A stretch of DNA of 64,000 nt from contig CAMBDS010000001.1 of the NCBI GenBank assembly GCA_945865405.1, positions 248,001 to 312,000 of the forward strand. The letters are read 5' to 3'. Position numbers and translations under genes: made by a program. A model generated the notes under the pieces. It did not search any database. It was not told the DNA's origin and saw only the letters and a list, made by a program, of their open reading frames with translations. This stretch comes from Caldithrix abyssi DSM 13497 (lineage in GTDB: Bacteria > Electryoneota > AABM5-125-24 > Hatepunaeales > Hatepunaeaceae). Shown one piece after another: positions 19,401-26,050 of this stretch. Positions within the stretch are counted from its first letter, which is position 1. Every line of letters begins with the position of its first letter.

Positions 19401-20160
19401 CACTGCCCTCAATACCATTGTCGCGGATGATATTGTTCAAGACGAAGTTATTCGCTCCGCGTAGCTCGATGCCGGTTCTATTGAATTCGACCAAGTTGCC
19501 AGTTACTTTAGCATAATAGCAACCCCATAACTTCATGCCGGTATAGTCGTTGGAATAGACTTCGTTTCGCTCGACCAAGATATTATTGCAACTGATAATG
19601 GCGAGGCCATTTCGATTGTTGGTGATGGTGTTCCCGGTAAATGTAACCGGTTCATGGTTGGGGTAGCAGTAAACGTAAATGGCATCATCCGTAACGCAAC
19701 CGGAAAACAATGAGTTGGAAACGTCAACGGTTGTATTAAGAATAGTCAAAGAACGGCCAAACTGCGAGCTGAAATGTCTATTCGGCACCCTCCAGCCGGT
19801 GTTCTCCAGATCACAGTAAGAGATTTGTGATCCTTCGTCAGCATGATCGATAGTTATGCCTGCCCAGCGAGCTCCATTTTCCGGGTCAAAGGCCCGCAAC
19901 CAGATCGAGTCCTCCTCAGTACCAACGGCTTCAAGGCGACCGAAGACCATCAGCGCCATTTTGTCAGCGAAGAAGATCTCGACACCGGGGTCGATCCGAA
20001 GGGACTCGCCAGCAGGTATGATAAGGGAATCTGTCGCCAGGTAGGGACTCTCGTCTATTGTCAGCCTGCCGGAAATTTCACCTGAAATCTCTGTTTGCGC
20101 TGTGGCTTCTGCTGCTATGAAGAGGGCAGTCAAGGTAATTAGAAGGATTCTTGTATTCAT
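16438..20160 (-). CDS. T9SS cargo: double beta-helix protein with WNLxS/DDPTT modules
   Basis: I place the start at ATG 20160 (MNTRILLITLTALFIAAEATAQ) instead of the track's TTG 20172; 1240 aa. Two right-handed beta-helix (NosD/pectate-lyase-like) blocks occupy about residues 20-400 and 560-790 (VTGNLVEFNRTGIELRGANN is a typical coil), with a hydin-like beta-sandwich between them. A tandem WNLxS repeat starts near 855 (NGWSIVSLN; REGWNIAAYYP), a WEDDPTT module lies near 1093, and the CTD starts at PFPNPFNSSTT near 1165 and ends KIVLLK. A run of eight C/G bases falls in the CTD entry (16678-16685). Beta-helix surface proteins often act on or bind polysaccharides, but no catalytic residues are assigned. 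Confidence 0.85.
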   Translation of the reverse strand: MNTRILLITLTALFIAAEATAQTEISGEISGRLTIDESPYLATDSLIIPAGESLRIDPGVEIFFADKMALMVFGRLEAVGTEEDSIWLRAFDPENGARWAGITIDHADEGSQISYCDLENTGWRVPNRHFSSQFGRSLTILNTTVDVSNSLFSGCVTDDAIYVYCYPNHEPVTFTGNTITNNRNGLAIISCNNILVERNEVYSNDYTGMKLWGCYYAKVTGNLVEFNRTGIELRGANNFVLNNIIRDNGIEGSGYGLITGSAIIIGNEITSSQDGGFGGRCNITGRAILVDNLFANKSGIYEGQGLSIAENIRHVLLNRSVVANYGNGGLRTGQKTRLFIQNSICRRFGQFDITKINPFYSNMPSDQFIGEGVFSEDPLFVNRDNDYHLQDRSPCIGTGNPHPFFRNSDRSRPDMGYYNAVEGNDLVFGFTTHYQFPTIGTHNVATDSFLFCNLSEEPIRLASMELSDHDNFSLIGEAPLDLEPFVWYWFPIIFNPIEPGDHQATIEFTFEDYEPIDHASITLSGTSLDGMSGYVSGVLRRQFSPYHVIADIEVPWLDTLIIEPGVELRFDPGVKIECLRAYSAIIAEGTEADSIRFVSSVENPEQEDYWRGLYDVKGILKYCLVEHAQDGLWAFDGTISNSTVKNCTREGISLWSHDRLSTASHCRVYNCEIGVSVWPMTRLEYSTVTNCQRGVDHVDGGELFRNLIAYNEKIVLAFSYDVGWDEENWVIRSQLEAIGNIFYKNDSLLNEDWPLDVFQYNTIFESPAKGIDLVGELVQENVNGIPCDENFNFNADPRLLDPEHFSFELLEDSPCIDAGSDEWEPDPDGSVADIGPLYFDHELPPGQFIQVANGWSIVSLNVFPLEILYAQDEDRGPDPVRLFEPFEDRLMIVKDDVGRFYIPGQNHFINIPFWNLANGYKVKTSEPIRLFWEGDHIPPDRPIPLREGWNIAAYYPQYRLSVNAPDFYGFESILEHLVIAKDQYGNFALPNRRFSGLPLLAPGQGYQLKLDENAELIYPPVERNIVMQDGLNRPVHYHSEVTQANMSILLEGSGEIGEITGEIAAFNNSGICIGAAVFQSQNSKLQVGLPVWEDDPTTAKIDGAQAGDTLIFKLWDGSTEHNLRPDWVEGNGVYQSDSYAVGNILNADLLFTPATFSLSPPFPNPFNSSTTITFGLDKSAPTRLAVYDLSGRLVKGLVNGPFAAGSHKIIWNAADMPVGIYMVRLEQDNLTATQKIVLLK
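16678..16685. repeat. G8/C8 homopolymer at the CTD entry
   Basis: Eight consecutive G on the plus strand encode the Ser-Pro-Pro just before FPNPFN in the 16438-20160 gene. A one-base slip would frameshift off the whole sorting domain. Confidence 0.6.
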
Positions 20161-20351
20161 CTGAGTATCCAAGATTTAAGAATATGTGTCGATTGTGTGA
20201 TTTGAAACAAATGTTATCTCGAAACAAGTGTTACCTCACAAGAGGCAATTACTGTACCAGCGGATTCAAAGCTACCGAAGAACATCACCCAATTCAATTG
20301 GGTTTCCAAGAATTAAGATTATTTATCGACTATGTCGATACGAAACAAGTG

Positions 20352-22439
20352 TTATCTCAGTAGTAGCATTTTAACCGTCTTAGAATCTTTCCCCGCCTTC
20401 AACCGCACCAGAAAGACTCCCGCCCCCAAATCCCCGGCGTCCCAGACGACTTCGTGAGTACCAGCGGAAAGGCGAGAGTTGACAAGGTCGGTGACGAGGC
20501 GGCCGGAGAGGTCGTAGATGGCGAGATGGACGGGCGCATTGGAATGCGCCCCTACGGAGAAGGAGATCGTCGTGCTGGAGTTGAAGGGGTTGGGCGATAC
20601 GTCGAACAGAATCGCGGTTGTTGGAGCTAAAGAAGAGGGTTCAGACACACTGAGCGCTAGGTAGTCACGCACACCTTCAGAAACACGAAGTTCGTCAATG
20701 TCACCATAAAATTGCGCTTGTGCAGGGACTTCGGCGTTGCCCCCACCAATATAAAGGGGTAAGTCGGAATAGAGAATTTCGCCGGTGAATGGCACTTCTC
20801 CGACTTTCTCATCATTCCAAAACAGTCCGAGACTATTCTCTCCACAAACAGCGCCGAAGTAAGACCAATCACCATTTGTGTTGGGAACTTGAGCAGTGAC
20901 TTCGAAGAGATCATCCGGAGCCCGAAGTACTTTAAAGGTTAATACATTGGTTAAGTTATTAAAAAGAACCTGAAAAGAAGGAGCCTGATCGTCGAATGAC
21001 TTGGAGAAGATTGCTCCAAGTCCCAAACGGAGCGTATCAGGGCGTATCCAACCCTCTATCGTGAAAGTCTGTTGATGCAAAAGCTCGTTGTCGGCTACCT
21101 CGATAACTGCCTCGCCATCTTCGCGTAGCGAAAATGCTGTGTTCCAAACTCCGGCGATTGTATCGACCGTTCCGATGTGCCTGCCATTAAGAAAATTACC
21201 CGAGTAATCGTAACCCGGATATTGATAGGGTGACGTTCTTATTGCGCCGACTGCAGACGTGTAAAGATCTGCTACTCCAAAGAGGAGAAAGCTACCGTCG
21301 GGATTTTGAGCGCCCTTCACAGCGAAGTCGATCTCTTCTCTTCCCCATGCGCGAGCCCATTGGAATTGCAGACCTTCGGATAACTTGATGAGCGACATAT
21401 CGAAATGTTGCGCGCCTCTTTTCCAGTAACCTCCGCCAGCAATTGCATAACCGCCTTCGATTGTTTTGAACAAAGAATAACCGTGATCCCATCGATCAGT
21501 ACCATAAGTGTTTTCAAATATTATGTTTCCTCGAAGATCGAACTTTTTTAGCCATATATCGCGATCAGTTGTCTCGCCGATCATAAAATAATGATCATCA
21601 ATCTGTGTCATTTCGTAAACTCCCCTTCCATAATCCAGTTCAAGAATTTGTAACCATTCAAGTTCCAAATCTGAGGAATATTTAGCAAGACACACGAACC
21701 AATCGTCCCAATCACTATAACTGCATAGAATCAGATACCCATGATCTGAAGTCTTAATTATAGAAGAAACACCACTATCATGATGTTGACGCAATTCGTT
21801 TTGCAGAGCAAATTCGCTTAAGATTTCGCCTTCAGTATTTATTAAATAGAGAACAGCGTGGCGATGTTCTTGGTAAATTCCTTCCTCAATCATCATTGCA
21901 TACGTCGTATTTCCGCCAATCAGGAATGTCTCATCGGGTCCGGCACAAATCGTCACTCCATAATCAGAGAGCGTATCGCCGTAAGTTTGTCTTCCTATTT
22001 CATTGCCATCGGCGTCAACAGCTATGAATATTATATCGGGGTGGGGCGTGACTCCGCTTTCGTAGCCGATCATCGCAATTGTTCCTTGCGCGGTCTCTGT
22101 GAATTCAAGCATATATTGTGATTCTGCCCCACCGTAATTCCGTGGCGGCCTTCCGGGTACACCTCGATCATCCGTCCGAATTATATCCATGTCGCGGTCA
22201 TCCCATGTCGCGCTAACACCGATAAAATAGCCGCCGGAAACGGATGGGATGGCACCCACACAATTCGCATTTCCAGCTTGATAAAAAGTGAATGCACCGC
22301 CCGTGCAATCGGGCAAAATATAGTCCATGTGCCAAAGGGCGATAGTGAGGCTGTCAGGCTGAAAGGGTCCCTGGGGTTGGGCGAGTACCACCCGGACTTC
22401 AAGCAGCAGGAGCAAAAGTAGGAGGACGAATTTATTCAT
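20352..22439 (-). CDS. T9SS cargo with LamG-like domain
   Basis: 695 aa; ATG 22439 starts a strong signal peptide (VLLLLLLLLEVRVVLAQ). Residues about 30-420 form a beta-propeller-like region (repeats such as GVTICAGPDETFLIGGNT and SLFKTIEGGYAIAGGGYW, typical of delta-60/kelch-like blades). A LamG/concanavalin-type jelly roll lies near 430-600 (QQTFTIEGWIRPD; YGDIDELRVSEGVRDY). The CTD starts at VSPNPFNSSTT near 613 and ends MLLLR. Its first loop, VGAHSNAPVH, is the translation of a perfect palindrome (20532-20551). The gene starts 3 nt after the stop of the upstream 22443 gene, so the two are co-transcribed. Confidence 0.85.
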   Translation of the reverse strand: MNKFVLLLLLLLLEVRVVLAQPQGPFQPDSLTIALWHMDYILPDCTGGAFTFYQAGNANCVGAIPSVSGGYFIGVSATWDDRDMDIIRTDDRGVPGRPPRNYGGAESQYMLEFTETAQGTIAMIGYESGVTPHPDIIFIAVDADGNEIGRQTYGDTLSDYGVTICAGPDETFLIGGNTTYAMMIEEGIYQEHRHAVLYLINTEGEILSEFALQNELRQHHDSGVSSIIKTSDHGYLILCSYSDWDDWFVCLAKYSSDLELEWLQILELDYGRGVYEMTQIDDHYFMIGETTDRDIWLKKFDLRGNIIFENTYGTDRWDHGYSLFKTIEGGYAIAGGGYWKRGAQHFDMSLIKLSEGLQFQWARAWGREEIDFAVKGAQNPDGSFLLFGVADLYTSAVGAIRTSPYQYPGYDYSGNFLNGRHIGTVDTIAGVWNTAFSLREDGEAVIEVADNELLHQQTFTIEGWIRPDTLRLGLGAIFSKSFDDQAPSFQVLFNNLTNVLTFKVLRAPDDLFEVTAQVPNTNGDWSYFGAVCGENSLGLFWNDEKVGEVPFTGEILYSDLPLYIGGGNAEVPAQAQFYGDIDELRVSEGVRDYLALSVSEPSSLAPTTAILFDVSPNPFNSSTTISFSVGAHSNAPVHLAIYDLSGRLVTDLVNSRLSAGTHEVVWDAGDLGAGVFLVRLKAGKDSKTVKMLLLR
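20532..20551. repeat. Palindrome GGGCGCATT-gg-AATGCGCCC in CTD loop A
   Basis: A 9-bp perfect inverted repeat with a 2-nt centre lies in frame between TISFS and VHLAIYDLSG of the 20352-22439 gene. Confidence 0.8.
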
Positions 22440-22442
22440 TTT

Positions 22443-25400
22443 CTACCTCATCAAAACTATTTTTTGTGTTCGTGACTGGCCTTTGGCCTCCAACCTCACC
22501 AGATAGACGCCGGCGGGTTGGTCCCCCGCATCCCAGACGACTTTGTGAGTACCGGCTGTAGGGGCGTATTGCAATACGCCCCTACGATTGAGCAGGTCGG
22601 TGACGAGGCGGCCGGAGAGGTCGTAGATGGCTAACCTAACCCCCCCTTGTATTCCCCCCCTGCCAGCAGGGGGGGAAAGGGAGAAGGTTATCGTCGTGCT
22701 GGAGTTGAACGGATTGGGGAACGGGGGGGAAAGGGAGAATGATGAGGAATGAAGGAAGAAGTCCGATCCTGTGACATTGCCAAGTGCATAGCCATCAGTC
22801 TGATAGGCAGGAGTGCCTCCGGTCCATTCCACATTTAACATAATTTGATTTGTGATATTAACCAATTTATATATCAACACCTCGCCATCCACAGCCCCAT
22901 CCACATCCTCTGTCGTCGGGTCGTCACCCCAGACCGGCACACCTGCCGAACCACTCGCGTCAATCGCTCCAGCTCCGACCCAGCGTCCCGATGCAGTGTA
23001 GGCTTTGACCAGAGCGTTTGCTGGAAGCAACCCCGGCTCCTGAAACTTCAGCAGAACGCTCATGCTGGAGCCAGTGTTAAGTGGCTGGCGAGCTTTGGCA
23101 GTGGGGACTCCGGCAAGACGTCCTTCACCCGCCTCGGGGTAAGTGAACGCCACCGACTGATCCATCTTCATCACATAGCCCTCGCCGGGCGAAAGTTTCT
23201 CGATGGATGAGAAATTCTGCGCAGGTATCGCAAATTGCCCGTCACCGTTTTTCATCAGGACGACATGGTCTCGAATCGGAGCTATCCCGGCGAAATTGGG
23301 CGCCGACATGTCCAGCTCGTAGTCGGGCAGGTAAGCGACAAGGTTGACGCCATTCCTCAAAGCTATTTCCGTCTGTGGATCGATGGGCGCGCCGTCCCAG
23401 GCTCCCGTTGCCCTGCCGGTCATCTTGACCCAGTACGCCTCGTTGGGGTTCCAGAAAGGGATATTGTCGAAGCCGCGAACGGGGTGGTGGAAGTTGCCAC
23501 GACCGTCTTTGATGAAGACGAGCTGGCTGAAGTCGCGGAAGGTTTGCCACTGCATTGCCATCAATGGGACGGAGGGGCCACGATCATCCGCCCAATAACG
23601 TTCATCGGGAGCAACGTTAAGCGAGATCAGGTTCCAGTTGCGAGCCAGTTCGACGCGCTGGCCCGGGTTCTCGCCAAAGATGCCGATGGCGCTGTTCATA
23701 TCGAAGACGCGGAAATTGCCTGCCATGCCGCCGAAGAAAAGCCCGTCCCCCAATGGCTCAAGCAAGCTTGCGTTATCGGGAGGATTGAAGCGCAGGACTT
23801 CACGAGGGTGGATGGGATCGATCAGATCGTAAAATGCGGTACCGTATCCGGTCGAAGTAATGAGATGGCGGCCCGCGAAATTGGATCTGTAGATACCCTG
23901 ATCAATTGTCTCGAAGGAGCCGACTATTTGCGGGTTTTCAATGTCGGAAAGGTCAACTATGTCAACACTTCTGCGGCTATAGTAAGAGTCGCTGACATAG
24001 GCATAGTCATCGCCGAAAGTTATCCCTCCCCAACGTTCGCCTTCGCGCGGATTGTTAAGCGTTGCAACTAGCTCGGGGTCGTCGGGGTCGGTGAAATCCC
24101 AGATCTTCATATCGTACTTGAAGATGAAAAGCAGGTGTCCGCGGGAGGCTACGCCGTCGGTTGACTCGTTCAGTAGTCTTCCGGTAACGCGCATGTTTTC
24201 GGGGTCTTCGACGTCGATGACTACCGCGCCGGGATTGTCGTTTTTGCGGACAATGACGGCTTTTGTGCCGACAACAGCCAGCCCGTCAATTCGACCATTG
24301 AACTCCCAATGTTCGAGAGTACCGATTATCGCCATGTTGGCTGGGTCGGAAATGTCGATGACTTTCAGTTCATCGCCACCAACGACGTAGAGTAGGTCAT
24401 TTTCGTAATGGAGAAAGGCACCGCCGCCTGCATTGAGGCTGCTGATGACTCGCAACTCGTCCCGGTTTTCGAGGGCAATCGAGGTCAGGCCATTCGTAAG
24501 GGCGAACGCGACGCCACCCACAATGGTGTAGCCGTTGGTGCCGTAATTGTTGCCAATTTGCAGCGAGCTGCGAGTCCGCACATTTGTGGATGAGCCGCGG
24601 AAGATTGCCCGCGAAATGCCGTCGATGTCGTTCGATTCGATCCAGAGGGTGTCCCGCGCATTGGCAACCTGTTCGAGCGCCTGGAATGTGACGTTTATGA
24701 CACGGGACTCCCCTGCCTCAAGGACAAAATCTCCCTCATTGTCAAGCTCCATAATACCGGGTGACAACCACATGCGGCCTATTTCGAGGGGGCCGAATCC
24801 ATCATTGGTGATTCGAAGGTCTATTGTGGCACTTTCCCCGACGGCGAGGGTGCCAAATGTAAGGTTGTGCCCGTAGAAGTAGATCGATTGCCTGTCACGA
24901 GGGTAGTGATAGACTTTCAAGCCTTCTTCCCCCGCCGCCTCGAAGACGTAATCACCCTTTACCGCAATGTCGAGTGAGACGGCGCCAATATCTCGATAGT
25001 TACCGACCGAACGTAGGCGTACCCGACCTTCCTCGTCGATGTACTTAATAGCGAAGCCACCTTCGCCATAGGCGGAATAGAAGAAATCACCGTCGATCAC
25101 TGTCCGCGTTGCCGAACTAAGCTCATGCGATACCTGTTCCGGGTTTTCGGGATCTGAAACGTCGAAGTAACCGCCGCCGGTGTAGAGGATATTGTCTCTG
25201 GCTGCAATAGCTTTGGGATCATGATCCATCTCGAAGGCGTCCATGAAGCGGGGTGGGTTGCCTGCGTCCAAAACAATGCGACCAATACCATTATACCCGG
25301 CTACTAACTGCCCTGCGCTTAATCTCTTACTGATGGCAAAAATGTCGTCGCCGACTTGAACCCAGTCGAGGAACTTGTAGTCGAAACGGTCTTCGTTTTG

Positions 25401-25916
25401 CCAATTGAAGCCGTCAAGAACATTACCGATGTTCTGCGGGTCGGCGATATTCATGCGCTTGACCGTACAGACGTCACGTCGATTGCCTTCGACGCCTTCC
25501 AACAAGTAAACCCAGCCACCTTCGACGATGATGCCGACGTTGGTATTGGGGTCGTTATAGCCTTTGGCGCCAATTCTGCGCGGCTCGACCGCAGTAAGAT
25601 CGATGATGGAGAACCGGGTTTCAGATGCGACATAGAGGAGATTGCCTTGAAACAGGGCGCTTTGTGGAGCGCCACTGGTATAGATCGAACCGATGCGAAA
25701 GGGGTGCTGCGGGTCGTCGATGTTGACGACCTGAAGGGAGCCGCGCTCGGCATTCGAGGCGACGTAGAGGCGGTTGTTGTGTAGCCATACGCGCGAGGAG
25801 ACCCCGTCGAGGTCGAGCTGGCCGACCTTGACGACGTTGTTGCTGGCGAGGGCGGGGGGGCTGAGGACAAGGAAGAGCGGAAGAGCCCACAGTACAAGAC
25901 GGGAGAAAGAGTTCAT
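22443..25916 (-). CDS. T9SS cargo: LVIVD-repeat propellers with WNLxS/DDPTT modules
   Basis: Start chosen at ATG 25916 (MNSFSRLVLWALPLFLVLSPPALAS, a good signal peptide); the track's TTG 25955 adds 13 unlikely residues. 1157 aa. LVIVD-type repeats (DISDPANMAIIGTLE; DVEDPENMRVTGRL) form propellers at about 25-330 and 440-720, separated by a hydin-like domain near 345-425. A tandem WNLIS repeat begins near 758, a GDDPTT module lies near 997, and the CTD starts at PFPNPFNSSTT near 1064. Both CTD loops carry palindrome-derived inserts: SPPAGRGGIQGGV in the first and NRRGVLQYAPTAG in the second. It heads a two-gene unit with 20352-22439 and has its own promoter at 25994-26022. Confidence 0.87.
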   Translation of the reverse strand: MNSFSRLVLWALPLFLVLSPPALASNNVVKVGQLDLDGVSSRVWLHNNRLYVASNAERGSLQVVNIDDPQHPFRIGSIYTSGAPQSALFQGNLLYVASETRFSIIDLTAVEPRRIGAKGYNDPNTNVGIIVEGGWVYLLEGVEGNRRDVCTVKRMNIADPQNIGNVLDGFNWQNEDRFDYKFLDWVQVGDDIFAISKRLSAGQLVAGYNGIGRIVLDAGNPPRFMDAFEMDHDPKAIAARDNILYTGGGYFDVSDPENPEQVSHELSSATRTVIDGDFFYSAYGEGGFAIKYIDEEGRVRLRSVGNYRDIGAVSLDIAVKGDYVFEAAGEEGLKVYHYPRDRQSIYFYGHNLTFGTLAVGESATIDLRITNDGFGPLEIGRMWLSPGIMELDNEGDFVLEAGESRVINVTFQALEQVANARDTLWIESNDIDGISRAIFRGSSTNVRTRSSLQIGNNYGTNGYTIVGGVAFALTNGLTSIALENRDELRVISSLNAGGGAFLHYENDLLYVVGGDELKVIDISDPANMAIIGTLEHWEFNGRIDGLAVVGTKAVIVRKNDNPGAVVIDVEDPENMRVTGRLLNESTDGVASRGHLLFIFKYDMKIWDFTDPDDPELVATLNNPREGERWGGITFGDDYAYVSDSYYSRRSVDIVDLSDIENPQIVGSFETIDQGIYRSNFAGRHLITSTGYGTAFYDLIDPIHPREVLRFNPPDNASLLEPLGDGLFFGGMAGNFRVFDMNSAIGIFGENPGQRVELARNWNLISLNVAPDERYWADDRGPSVPLMAMQWQTFRDFSQLVFIKDGRGNFHHPVRGFDNIPFWNPNEAYWVKMTGRATGAWDGAPIDPQTEIALRNGVNLVAYLPDYELDMSAPNFAGIAPIRDHVVLMKNGDGQFAIPAQNFSSIEKLSPGEGYVMKMDQSVAFTYPEAGEGRLAGVPTAKARQPLNTGSSMSVLLKFQEPGLLPANALVKAYTASGRWVGAGAIDASGSAGVPVWGDDPTTEDVDGAVDGEVLIYKLVNITNQIMLNVEWTGGTPAYQTDGYALGNVTGSDFFLHSSSFSLSPPFPNPFNSSTTITFSLSPPAGRGGIQGGVRLAIYDLSGRLVTDLLNRRGVLQYAPTAGTHKVVWDAGDQPAGVYLVRLEAKGQSRTQKIVLMR
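22558..22585. repeat. Perfect 28-nt palindrome in CTD loop B
   Basis: GTAGGGGCGTATT and its exact complement flank a GC centre (13-bp arms). It encodes RGVLQYAP between VTDLLN and AGTHKVVWD of the 22443 gene. The GTAGGGGC...GCCCCTAC pattern recalls REP-type repeats seen in other bacteria. Confidence 0.85.
22652..22677. repeat. C7/G7 palindrome in CTD loop A
   Basis: TTCCCCCCC, loop TGCCAGCA, GGGGGGGAA. It encodes the SPPAGRGG insert of the 22443 gene. Near-identical copies lie at 28625, 33613 and 36640; a related intergenic form lies at 38674, 40311 and 45760. Confidence 0.85.
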
Positions 25917-25993
25917 CGAAGGCCTCGGAATATTGGGGTCGGGGCGACTATGCAAGCATTGACAAAAAGTACGCGGAAAAATAGTACAGAATT

Positions 25994-26022
25994 AATATAG
26001 CAATGAATTGCAAGCGATGCAA
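25994..26022 (-). promoter_or_regulatory. Promoter for the 25916/22439 gene pair
   Basis: Reading the minus strand: TTGCAT (26022-26017), 17 nt, TATATT (25999-25994), about 75 nt before ATG 25916. Confidence 0.6.
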
Positions 26023-26050
26023 ATAGCCGGAGATGGGGTGGCGGTAGATT

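Noticed and set aside
20161-20351. Possible extra gene or CTD relic between the 16438 and 20352 genes
   Set aside because: The gap holds a duplicated ACAAGTGTTATCTCA-like string and a CCCAATTGAATTGGG palindrome, but no ORF or CTD residues; a TTGTTT-N17-TAAATA promoter is possible but too weak to list.
22640-22680. C7/G7 tracts as sequencing or assembly errors
   Set aside because: Frames stay open through the tracts in four separate genes and the conserved CTD strand continues after them, so the lengths shown are consistent; slippage errors cannot be fully excluded.
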